Below, piece by piece: positions 24,183-32,790 of a stretch of DNA of 64,000 nucleotides; the stretch's first letter is position 1, and each line of letters opens with the position of its first letter. The notes under the pieces were generated by a model. That model saw only the letters and a list, made by a program, of their open reading frames with translations, did no database searches and was not told the origin of the DNA. The position numbers and the translations under genes were made by a program. This DNA comes from CAZCFB01 sp964511535 (GTDB lineage: Bacteria > Myxococcota_A > Polyangia > GCA-2747355 > CAZCFB01), in assembly GCA_964511535.1 (NCBI GenBank), contig CAZEFW010000023.1, forward strand, positions 1 to 64,000, given 5' to 3'.

Positions 24183-25601
24183 CTAGTAGCAGGCGCAGCA
24201 GACGCCCGGGTTTGTGCTGCCGGGGTGGGCGCAGCGCCCGCCCGCCTTGCCCGCGGCCACACAGGCCGCGTGGCAGTCCTTGTGCTTGCCCAGGCAGGAG
24301 GCGCAGGGGCTCTTGCCGCAGGCGCAGCAGGCCCCCGGGTTGGTGCTGCCCGGCTTGGCGCAGATCCCCGCGGCGCCTGCGCCCGCGGCCTGGCACGCTG
24401 CCGCGCAGGAGAGGCCGGCCTTGGTGCAGCCGGAGCACCCGCCGCCGGGCGGCGCCTTGACCCCGGCGGCCCACGCCACCGCGACGCGGTTCTTGTTCCA
24501 GGTCTTCACCGACGCGCCGCCGAACCAGACGGCCTTCACCTTGCCGCCGCTGAGCTGCAGGAAGGGCGTCACCTGGCCGTGCTGGTCGTAGGCCTTGCCG
24601 CTCAGGCCGAACAGCTTGCCGCGCGCCTTCCAGCAGCGCACCCCGTCGACGCTGGTGGCCCAGTAGGTGCCGTTGCCGCTCTCGTAGAGCAGCACGTACA
24701 CGCCGCCCACCTTCTTGACGTCCACGGCGCCGGCGTTCTTGAGCACCGGGTTGAAGGGCGAGCGGGAGAAGGTCTTGCCGTCGCTGCTCTCGGCGTAGCC
24801 CACGTGGCGCCCGCCCGCCTTGGAGGTGCCGTCGTACCACAGCCGGACCTTGCCCCCCTCGTACAGCGCCGCCGGCCGGCCCACCCGCAGGTCCTCCCAG
24901 GAGCCTGCCTTGCCCGGGCCGAGCACCTTTTTGACCTTCTTGAACCCGGTGGGCTTGGTGGCCGTGGCCAGCCAGACGGTGTCCGCGATGCCGGTGGCGG
25001 CGTCGGTGTAGTACATCATCCAGGTGCCGCCCAGCTTCACCACCGATGGATCGTTGACATGGTTGGAGCCGCCCGTGTCCAGCACCGCCTTGGGGGCGTC
25101 GTCGGAGGGCCACTTGCGCCAGCTCGCCCCGTCGGCGCTGCTGGCCAGGAAGATCCGGTCATGCCCCTTGGCGCCCTGGCCGCCGTACCACATCAGGTAA
25201 GCCCCGGACACGGCGTGGATCTCCGGCGCGTAGATGTTGTCCGCGCCGTGGGCCGCGGCGCCCTTGGTGGGGATGACCACCGGGTTGCGGGCCCAGGGGG
25301 TGAAGCCGGCGGGCCACCCCGCGGGCAGCGGGTAGCTGCAGCCGGCGTCGGCCTTGACCTTCTGGTCGGCCGGGGGCCCCGGCGCGTCGGGGGGCTGCGA
25401 CTGGTCGAGCGGCCCCGGGCCGTCAGCCGCCTCGCCAGCGTCCGGCTTGCCGCCAGCCTCCCGGCGCGGTCCGTCGACGTGGGGGCGCCAGTCACCCTCC
25501 GGGCCCGCGTCGGTTGGGCCCCCACGATCAGGGAGATAGTTGGTGGTCCCTGGGCAGCTGACGAGGACCGCGAGGGCGAGCAGCGGGACGAGGGCGCGCA
25601 T
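24183..25601 (-). CDS. Secreted beta-propeller lipoprotein with duplicated Cys-rich C-terminus
   Basis: A 472-residue lipoprotein (lipobox VLVSC, Cys16) with an Asp/Pro/Gly-rich linker (20-90). Residues 95-380 have the repeated pattern of a five-bladed propeller like GH43/GH32/GH62 glycan-active proteins (WYDG, YAES, WFGG-type strands). The last 85 residues are two tandem Cys units of pattern C-x2-C-x6-C-x3-C-x(9-10)-C-x10-CC-x-C, each with a PGSTNPG loop. It may act on or bind polysaccharides outside the cell. No catalytic residues assigned. Confidence 0.75.
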   Translation of the reverse strand: MRALVPLLALAVLVSCPGTTNYLPDRGGPTDAGPEGDWRPHVDGPRREAGGKPDAGEAADGPGPLDQSQPPDAPGPPADQKVKADAGCSYPLPAGWPAGFTPWARNPVVIPTKGAAAHGADNIYAPEIHAVSGAYLMWYGGQGAKGHDRIFLASSADGASWRKWPSDDAPKAVLDTGGSNHVNDPSVVKLGGTWMMYYTDAATGIADTVWLATATKPTGFKKVKKVLGPGKAGSWEDLRVGRPAALYEGGKVRLWYDGTSKAGGRHVGYAESSDGKTFSRSPFNPVLKNAGAVDVKKVGGVYVLLYESGNGTYWATSVDGVRCWKARGKLFGLSGKAYDQHGQVTPFLQLSGGKVKAVWFGGASVKTWNKNRVAVAWAAGVKAPPGGGCSGCTKAGLSCAAACQAAGAGAAGICAKPGSTNPGACCACGKSPCASCLGKHKDCHAACVAAGKAGGRCAHPGSTNPGVCCACY

Positions 25602-25691
25602 GGCGGATCATTATACCGTCGGTTGACGGGAGCCCCCAGCGGCCGCATACATTGGTGCTCCAATCTGAGATCCCCTTAGGAGGTCCCGAGC

Positions 25692-26858
25692 ATGAGCGAA
25701 GAAGTTCTCACCGGAGAGGAGCTGGCCGCAATGGTTCAGCGGGTGTTTGTGCCCACCGCGTCGGACGACGCCCTGGCCATCATCGTGGACCTGCCCGACG
25801 AGAAGGTGGCCGACGACCCGGCCTGGGCCGCGCGGCGCGAGATGGCCGCGGGCTGGGCCCGGGCGCTGGCGGGGCAGGGCGCTGCCCTGGGGGGCATGGC
25901 GATCAACCTGTACCTGTACCGCAACGCCTGGCGCAACAACGCCGACCTGCCTGGTGAGGCGTACCTGCACCCGGGGGAGGCGCCGCTGCCGGATCGGTTC
26001 GAGGCGCTGGCCCCGGACGCCGAGCCGGTCCCCTTCGCCAGGCTGCTCCAGGAAAACAGCATCATCCTGGCGCCGACCCACTTCTCCGCCACGGCGCCGC
26101 TAAAGCTGGCCGCGGGTGAGCACGGCTTCCGCGCCGCCACCATGCCCGGCTTCACCGGGGCCATGATCCCGGCCCTGCGGCTGGACTACGGCGAGATCAA
26201 CCGGCGGGTCGACCTGTGCGCCGGGCTGCTCACCGAGGCCGAGGGCGCGGACTTCGTCTTCGTGGTGGACGGCGCGCGGGAGCACCGCCTGCACCTGGAC
26301 CTGCGCCATCGCGCGGCCCACGCGTCGGGCGGCCTGTTCCCCCGGGGAGGCGTGGCCGGCAACCTGCCCTCGGGCGAGGCGTACATCGTGCCCTACGAGG
26401 GAGAGGTGGAGGGCGCGGCGAGCCGCACCGCGGGGGAGCTGCCGGTGCAGCTGGGTGACGAGGTGGCGGTGCATCGCGTGCAGAACAACCGCTCCGTCGC
26501 GGTGACCGGCGAGGGCGAGGCCGCCGCGCAGGAGGCCGCCGCGCTGGCCGCCGAGCCGGCCTACGGCAACCTGTCGGAGCTCGGCCTCGGCGTGCTGGGG
26601 GACTTCGGGCTGGCGCCCACCGGGGAGATCCTGCTGGACGAGAAGCTCGGCCTGCACATCGCCTTCGGCCGCAGCGACCACTTCGGCGGGCAGGTGGGGG
26701 CCAGGGACTTCTCCGGGCCCGAGGCGGTGGTGCACATCGATCGGGTCTACACCGAGTCGATGCAGCCGCGGGTCGTCGTCAAGAGCGCCGACCTGATCAT
26801 GCCCGGCGGCGAGCGCAAGCCGCTGATGCGGGATGGCGAGTATCAGCTCGGCTGGTAG
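25692..26858 (+). CDS. M29-family (thermophilic) aminopeptidase-like protein
   Basis: A 388-residue protein whose second half matches the M29 leucyl aminopeptidase family. NLPSGEAYIVPYEG supplies Glu229, NLSELGLGV supplies Glu296, EKLGLHIAFG supplies His322, and VHID supplies His348 and Asp350; these correspond to the usual dinuclear metal ligands. The catalytic Tyr normally seven residues after the first His appears as Asp329, if this alignment holds. No signal peptide, so cytoplasmic. AGGAGG lies before the ATG. Convergent with the LysM endopeptidase across a heptad element. Confidence 0.75.
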   Translation: MSEEVLTGEELAAMVQRVFVPTASDDALAIIVDLPDEKVADDPAWAARREMAAGWARALAGQGAALGGMAINLYLYRNAWRNNADLPGEAYLHPGEAPLPDRFEALAPDAEPVPFARLLQENSIILAPTHFSATAPLKLAAGEHGFRAATMPGFTGAMIPALRLDYGEINRRVDLCAGLLTEAEGADFVFVVDGAREHRLHLDLRHRAAHASGGLFPRGGVAGNLPSGEAYIVPYEGEVEGAASRTAGELPVQLGDEVAVHRVQNNRSVAVTGEGEAAAQEAAALAAEPAYGNLSELGLGVLGDFGLAPTGEILLDEKLGLHIAFGRSDHFGGQVGARDFSGPEAVVHIDRVYTESMQPRVVVKSADLIMPGGERKPLMRDGEYQLGW

Positions 26859-26860
26859 GT

Positions 26861-26983
26861 GGGGACGCTGCGCGTCCCCTGGCTTGAGGCTTGAGACTTG
26901 AGGCTTGAGGGTAGATTGCCGAGGCCGTTTCCCCTCAAGCCTCACCACCTCAAGTCTCAAGCCTGCCGAGCCGCAGGCTCGGC
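26861..26983. repeat. Complete heptad inverted-repeat element with two GC palindromes
   Basis: The clearest copy. Order: palindrome GGGGACGC-TGC-GCGTCCCC (26861-26879); left arm of GGCTTGA/GACTTGA heptads (26880-26909); core about 24 bp; right arm of CCTCAAG/TCTCAAG words (26932-26964); palindrome GCCGAGCC-GCA-GGCTCGGC (26965-26983). The element fills the gap between two convergent genes and starts 2 bp after one stop and ends 3 bp before the other. Both arms pair to make a long hairpin. Confidence 0.9.
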
Positions 26984-26986
26984 CCC

Positions 26987-28012
26987 TCAGCTGCTCGGCT
27001 TCTCGTCCTTCTTCATCTTGCGGAAGCGCACGTGCACGTGGGTGGCGTGGCCGGGCTCGTGGCGCATGATGCCCTTGAGCACGTTCTTGCCGCGCGGGTA
27101 CTGGAACCACTTCTTGAGGGTGGCCGCCGGGATCTTCTGCTTCTTGGCCTGCTCGTAGAACAGCTTCTGCAGCTTGTAGTCCACGAACAGGTAGATCATG
27201 TCGCCGGTCTTGAGGAAGCCGTGCATCATGTCCCACGCCCGGGGCAGGTCGATGTTGGCGGCGGTGGCCTTGACATACTTGTCGGTGGCCTTCTTGAGGG
27301 GATAGCGGATGTCGATGTCCCGCCCGGTTCGGTGAGATTTGTGCGGCTTGAGGTAGCCGCCGCCCTTGCGGCTCAGGTCGTCCACCCGGATCGGGGCAGC
27401 GTTGGGGTATTTCTGGTGCAGCTCCGATAGCACGTCGATCATGCCGTTGATGGTCAGGAACGTCCCCCAGGCCCGCTTGGCGTTGCGCACCTTGTAGCCC
27501 GGCGCCGTGATCAGGCGGTACATCCCCGCGATCTTCTTTCCGGGCTGCGGCCCCTCCATCACCACCACCAGCCGCTGGCCGGGGCGCAGGCGGTTGCTCT
27601 TGAGCCGGTTGAGCTTCTTGAGCAGCCAGAGGCTGAGCTTGTACTTCTTCGCCACCTTGCCCAGGGTGTCGCCCTTGCGCACGGTGTACTTGACCTTGCG
27701 CCGGGTTCGGCAGGGGTACGCGCTGACGATGCCGAGCCGGCGCCCCGCGGTGAGGCCGCTGCCCTTGAGCCCGTTGATGGCCCGCAGCCGCCTGGTGGTC
27801 ATGCGGTAGCGCCGCGCGATCTCGGCCAGGTTCTCGCCCGGGAGCACCTCGTGCCTGCACCGGTAGTAGCTGCTCTTTTTCGCCTTGCGCTTGCGCTTTT
27901 TGGCCCACGCGGCCGGGGAGGGCAGGGCGAAGGTCACGGCCAGGAAGGCCAGGGCGGATATGTACAGCTTCCTCGACAAAGCGCCACAGATTACCAGGTT
28001 CGGGGCATCCAA
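26987..28012 (-). CDS. LysM-M74 murein endopeptidase (MepA-like)
   Basis: A 341-residue envelope protein. Signal peptide-like segment about 15-37 (KLYISALAFLAVTFAL), two LysM domains (about 52-96 and 107-151), and a penicillin-insensitive murein endopeptidase domain (M74). The metal site is visible: SHRTGRDIDI (His227, Asp232) and HATHVHVRF near the end. It should cleave meso-diaminopimelate crosslinks while LysM holds it on peptidoglycan. The start (ATG 28012) has no strong ribosome binding site; a TTG at about residue 12 is an alternative. It lies 14 bp after the antiporter gene. Confidence 0.88.
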   Translation of the reverse strand: MDAPNLVICGALSRKLYISALAFLAVTFALPSPAAWAKKRKRKAKKSSYYRCRHEVLPGENLAEIARRYRMTTRRLRAINGLKGSGLTAGRRLGIVSAYPCRTRRKVKYTVRKGDTLGKVAKKYKLSLWLLKKLNRLKSNRLRPGQRLVVVMEGPQPGKKIAGMYRLITAPGYKVRNAKRAWGTFLTINGMIDVLSELHQKYPNAAPIRVDDLSRKGGGYLKPHKSHRTGRDIDIRYPLKKATDKYVKATAANIDLPRAWDMMHGFLKTGDMIYLFVDYKLQKLFYEQAKKQKIPAATLKKWFQYPRGKNVLKGIMRHEPGHATHVHVRFRKMKKDEKPSS

Positions 28013-28026
28013 AACAAGGAGGTGCC

Positions 28027-29352
28027 TTACAGTGTCCCTCTGAAGAATACCAGGGTCACGACGATGAAGATCGGGTACAGGATGACGGCGGCCAGCGCCA
28101 TGTAGGCGAAAAAGTTGGGCATCCTGATCTTCGCCTCGTCGGCGATGGCCTTGACCATGAAGTTGGGGCCGTTGCCGATGTAGGAGTTCGCCCCCATGAA
28201 CACCGCCCCGGCGCTTATGGCCTTGAGCATGATGGTGGGCACGCCCACCACGTCCGCTTGCAGCTTCAGCCCCTGGGCCAGCGCCAGGAATGTGAGGTAG
28301 GTCGGCGCGTTGTCAAGGAACGACGACAGGATGCCGGTACCCCAGAAGAACTGCCATGGCTGGTCCAGCCCCAGGTCGCTGCCCCGGGCCTGCAGGATGG
28401 CCAGGGCCGGGATCATGGCCAGGAAGATGCCGATGAACAGCGCGGCGACCTCGATGATCGGATGGTAGGTGAAGCCGTTCTCCTCGCGCAGGGCCCGGGG
28501 CGTGATCTTGATGGAGAGCACCGCCATGGTGGCCATGATCACCTCACGCCAGGGAGAGGGCAGGAACACGGCGCCGATGACGCCGCCGAGGAAGAGTATG
28601 TTGACCTTACCTTGCAGGCTCAGGGGCACCGTGTGCTCGGCGTCGTACTTCAGGTCGGCGACGGTCTCCTTGGTGTACGCCAGCTTGTCCCAGACGTAGA
28701 ACACCGCCAGCACCACGCCCACGCCGAAGGCCCAGATCGGCGCCAGCTGCAGGGTCCAGAAGAAGGGCACGCCGCGAAGGTAGCCGAGGAAGAGCGGCGG
28801 ATCGCCCAGCGGCGTGAGCATGCCGCCCATGTTGGCCACCACAAAGATGAAGAAGATCGGGATGTGCCGGATCTGCTTGCGCTCGTGGTTGGTGCGCAGC
28901 ATGGGGCGGATCAACACCATGGAGGCGCCGGTGGTGCCGATAAAGTTGGCCAGCACCGCGCCGATGGCCAGGAACAGCGTGTTGACCCCCGGCGTCGCCT
29001 TGATGTCCCCGCGCAGAACAAGGCCCCCGCTGATGATGTACAGCGCCCCGAGCAGGACGATGAACGAGGTGTACTCGTGCAGCTCGTGCAGCACCAGGTG
29101 GTAATCCTGGACCCAGATGTAGATGGCCGTGGGGATACCGAAGAACAGCGAGATGATTAGCTTGTTGCGGTTGCTCTCCCACCAGTGGTGGAACATCAGC
29201 GGCAGCAGGGCGATGCAGAGCAGGAGCAGGGCGAAGGGGAAGACGGACCAGATGGGCAGGTTGTTGCCCAGGTCACCAGCGCCTCCGCCCGCCAGCGCGA
29301 CGCCCGGCGCCAGCAATACGAGCAGACTGAGCAGTATTCTAAACAGGGTCAC
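28027..29352 (-). CDS. Na+/H+ antiporter, NhaD/ArsB superfamily
   Basis: A 441-residue ion transporter with 11-12 predicted membrane segments. It belongs to the ArsB/NhaD (ion transporter) superfamily; the motifs GTTGASM (about 145) and NMGGMLTPLGDPPLFLG are typical of NhaD antiporters, and FLDNAPTY near 340 is a second half-site. Starts at GTG 29352 after a possible promoter (TTGACT 29401-29406, TAGAGA 29379-29384, 16-bp spacer). It probably exports Na+ in exchange for H+. Cotranscribed with the endopeptidase. Confidence 0.85.
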   Translation of the reverse strand: MTLFRILLSLLVLLAPGVALAGGGAGDLGNNLPIWSVFPFALLLLCIALLPLMFHHWWESNRNKLIISLFFGIPTAIYIWVQDYHLVLHELHEYTSFIVLLGALYIISGGLVLRGDIKATPGVNTLFLAIGAVLANFIGTTGASMVLIRPMLRTNHERKQIRHIPIFFIFVVANMGGMLTPLGDPPLFLGYLRGVPFFWTLQLAPIWAFGVGVVLAVFYVWDKLAYTKETVADLKYDAEHTVPLSLQGKVNILFLGGVIGAVFLPSPWREVIMATMAVLSIKITPRALREENGFTYHPIIEVAALFIGIFLAMIPALAILQARGSDLGLDQPWQFFWGTGILSSFLDNAPTYLTFLALAQGLKLQADVVGVPTIMLKAISAGAVFMGANSYIGNGPNFMVKAIADEAKIRMPNFFAYMALAAVILYPIFIVVTLVFFRGTL

Positions 29353-29378
29353 AGCGATTTTGCCTCAGGTTCGGCTAA

Positions 29379-29406
29379 TCTCTACCTTTTCCCGGCGGCA
29401 AGTCAA
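29379..29406 (-). promoter_or_regulatory. Putative promoter of the NhaD-like antiporter
   Basis: Minus strand: TTGACT at 29401-29406, 16-bp spacer, TAGAGA at 29379-29384. The -35 box is good (5/6); the -10 box is weak (3/6). Leader would be about 20 bases before the GTG at 29352. Confidence 0.3.
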
Positions 29407-29453
29407 GGGTACAGTGGCACCTGAAACAGGCCTCGAACAGGAGAGCAACAGCC

Positions 29454-29789
29454 ATGCGCCATATTCTGATCCTGATCCTCGGACTCGCCATCGCCCTGTG
29501 CGGCTGCAGCGACGACGACAAGGGTGAGAGCATCACCGATGTGTGCAGCGAGAAGTGCGACGTAAACAAGAGCCAGTGCATCCAGCACTACAACCTGTGC
29601 ATCAGCAAGTGCAAGACGGTGTCGTCGGACGCGGACAAGAACTTCATCACCGGCTGCGGTCTGTGCGTCGCCAAGTCGTTCAAGTACTTCATCGACAGCT
29701 CGGGCTGCCATGGCCCCATGAACAAGACCCCAACGGACAAGGAGTGCATGCCGAGCTGCTTCCTGCCCGACGGTGGCCCTGGCTACTGA
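29454..29789 (+). CDS. Cys-rich small lipoprotein
   Basis: A 111-residue protein with a lipoprotein signal (MRHILILILGLAIALCGC, lipobox near Cys18) and about ten Cys spread over the mature part (C-x3-C, C-x6-C patterns). Disulphide-rich and probably exported. No known family. AGGAG lies 10 bp upstream of the ATG. Convergent with the small zinc-ribbon gene; a GC stem (29797-29809) within a longer inverted repeat lies between them. Confidence 0.65.
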   Translation: MRHILILILGLAIALCGCSDDDKGESITDVCSEKCDVNKSQCIQHYNLCISKCKTVSSDADKNFITGCGLCVAKSFKYFIDSSGCHGPMNKTPTDKECMPSCFLPDGGPGY

Positions 29790-29817
29790 TTGATCGCGGC
29801 GGCGCCGCAGGGGGATC
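29790..29817. terminator. Bidirectional hairpin between convergent small genes
   Basis: TGATC at 29791-29795 pairs with GATCA at 29814-29818, enclosing GCGGC-GGC-GCCGC. The structure overlaps the stop codon of the minus-strand gene (29816-29818) and follows the plus-strand stop directly. No T-run, so Rho-independent action is uncertain. Confidence 0.4.
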
Positions 29818-30007
29818 AGGCGGTCTGCGTTTCGTGGTCCGCCTTGCGATGTCGGGCTATGGGCAGGTGCTTCTCCCAGCAAGCAACAGAGCAGAAGACC
29901 AGCTTCATGCGGCCGCTGTTGCAGGCCGAGACCGTACAGCGGGTGTAGGTATCTCCCTTGCGGATCTCTTTGGCACACATGCAACACTTGGCGAACAACT
30001 CGGACAT
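29816..30007 (-). CDS. Small zinc-ribbon-like protein
   Basis: A 63-residue cytoplasmic protein with Cys pairs: CCMC at 8-11, C24/C29, and FCSVACWEKH (C39/C43, His47). This arrangement suggests a TRASH-like or treble-clef zinc site. GGAGG is 7 bp upstream of the ATG at 30007; any longer reading overlaps rimO antisense. Function unknown; possibly a metal sensor or a nucleic-acid-binding protein. Divergent from rimO with only a 45-bp gap. Confidence 0.6.
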   Translation of the reverse strand: MSELFAKCCMCAKEIRKGDTYTRCTVSACNSGRMKLVFCSVACWEKHLPIARHRKADHETQTA

Positions 30008-30052
30008 GGGGCGGCCTCCGGCGCCCACCAAAGGTACTAGAGGGATCCTGGG

Positions 30053-31399
30053 ATGACAAGGCGTCCGAAGCGGGGGCAGCTGTATATCGCAGCGCTCGGT
30101 TGCCCCAAGAACCGAGTCGACTCCGAACGCATGGCAGGCCTCGCCGCCGGCCTCGGCTTCACGCTCACCGGGGACCCCGCCGCGGCGGAGGTGATCCTGG
30201 TCAACACCTGCGGGTTCGTGGCCGACGCGAGCCAGGAGTCGGTGGACACGGTGCTCGAGCTGGCGCACCACAAGGAGGGCGGCGCCTGCCGGCGGCTGGT
30301 TGTGGCGGGGTGCCTCTCCCAGCGCTACCCGGAAGAGCTCGCTGCCGAGCTGCCCGAGGTGGACTACTTCGTGGGCTCGGGCGACCTCGCCCGGCTGGGC
30401 AGGGTGCTGAAGGGCGAGGCCACGGCGCGACACCGCGCCGGACCGCCGGTGCCGCTGGACGAGGGGCGGTACGAGCGGAGCCTGGTGGACACCGCCCACT
30501 CGGCCTACCTAAAGATCGCCGAGGGGTGCGACCGGCCGTGCGCGTTCTGCATCATCCCCGCCCTGCGCGGCCCCCAGCGCAGCCGCGGCGTCGCGTCGCT
30601 GGTGGAGGAGGCCGCGGCGCTGGCGCGGGCCGGGGTCAGGGAGTTGATCCTCATCGCCCAGGACACCACCGCCTACGGCCGGGATCTCGAGCCGGGCGTC
30701 GATCTGCCAGAGCTCTTGCGGGCGCTGGAGCAGGAGGTGTCGGGGGCGGTGCGCTGGATTCGGCTGCTCTACGCCTACCCGTCGGCGGTGAACGAGGCGC
30801 TGGCGCGGGCCATGGCGGAGCTCGAGCGGGTGGTGCCGTACCTCGACCTGCCGATCCAGCATGTGGACGACAGGGTGCTGAGGCGCATGAAGCGGGGCTA
30901 CGACGGGCAGCGCGTGGAGCGCACCGTTGCGCTGCTGCGCGAGGCGGTGCCGGGCATCGCCCTGCGCACCACCTTGATCTGCGGGCACCCGGGCGAGACC
31001 GCCGAGGCGCACCAGCGGCTGTTGCGATTCGTGGAGCGCGCGGAGCTGGACCACCTGGGGGTGTTCCCCTTCTCCCTGGAGGAGGGAACCGACGCCGCGC
31101 AGCAGCCGGACCAGGTGCCGGAGGAGACCGCGCGTGCGCGCGCCGACGAGGTGATGGCGCTGCAGCGAGAGATCAGCCAGAAGAAGCTCGGCCGGCTCGT
31201 CGGCCAGGAGCTCGAGGTGCTGGTGGACGGACCCAGCGAGGAGAGCGAGTTCCTGCTGCAGGCCCGGCACGCCGGCCAGGCGCCCGAGATCGACGGCGTG
31301 GTGCACCTGGCGGACAGCGGCGCGTCAGTCGGGGAGTTCGTGAAGGCCGAGGTGGAGCAGGCGGGGGATTATGATCTGGTGGCTCGGGCGGTTGATTGA
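30053..31399 (+). CDS. rimO: Ribosomal protein S12 methylthiotransferase RimO
   Basis: A 448-residue radical SAM methylthiotransferase that adds beta-methylthio to S12 Asp. The UPF0004 domain has ALGCPKNRVDSE and NTCGF and GCLSQRY (three Cys for the auxiliary cluster). The radical SAM motif is CDRPCAFC. The C-terminus holds a TRAM domain. The family signature EGCDRPCAFCIIPALRG with Pro distinguishes RimO from MiaB. Full length. No operon partner; followed by a heptad element at its stop. Confidence 0.93.
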   Translation: MTRRPKRGQLYIAALGCPKNRVDSERMAGLAAGLGFTLTGDPAAAEVILVNTCGFVADASQESVDTVLELAHHKEGGACRRLVVAGCLSQRYPEELAAELPEVDYFVGSGDLARLGRVLKGEATARHRAGPPVPLDEGRYERSLVDTAHSAYLKIAEGCDRPCAFCIIPALRGPQRSRGVASLVEEAAALARAGVRELILIAQDTTAYGRDLEPGVDLPELLRALEQEVSGAVRWIRLLYAYPSAVNEALARAMAELERVVPYLDLPIQHVDDRVLRRMKRGYDGQRVERTVALLREAVPGIALRTTLICGHPGETAEAHQRLLRFVERAELDHLGVFPFSLEEGTDAAQQPDQVPEETARARADEVMALQREISQKKLGRLVGQELEVLVDGPSEESEFLLQARHAGQAPEIDGVVHLADSGASVGEFVKAEVEQAGDYDLVARAVD

Positions 31400-31501
31400 G
31401 GAAAACAAAGAACAAAGAACAAAAATGATCGTGCCTCACCCCAATGTCAGGGGAACCGGCATTTTTTCATTTCTTGTTTCTAGTTCCTTGTTTTTCATTC
31501 C
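31400..31501. repeat. Heptad element (AACAAAG type)
   Basis: Left arm 31400-31429 of AAAACAA/AGAACAA words, a core of about 33 bp, and right arm 31463-31500 of TTTCTTG/TTCCTTG words. It fills the gap between convergent rimO and hemL, beginning 1 bp after the rimO stop and ending 6 bp before the hemL stop. AT-rich arms end in T-runs on both strands, so a bidirectional terminator role is easy to imagine. Confidence 0.8.
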
Positions 31502-31506
31502 GCGCC

Positions 31507-32782
<1,276 letters not shown>

Positions 32783-32790
<8 letters not shown>

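Noticed and set aside
26880..26964. CRISPR-like tandem repeats
   Set aside because: Period is only 7 bp, there are no spacers, arms are inverted, and no cas genes are present.
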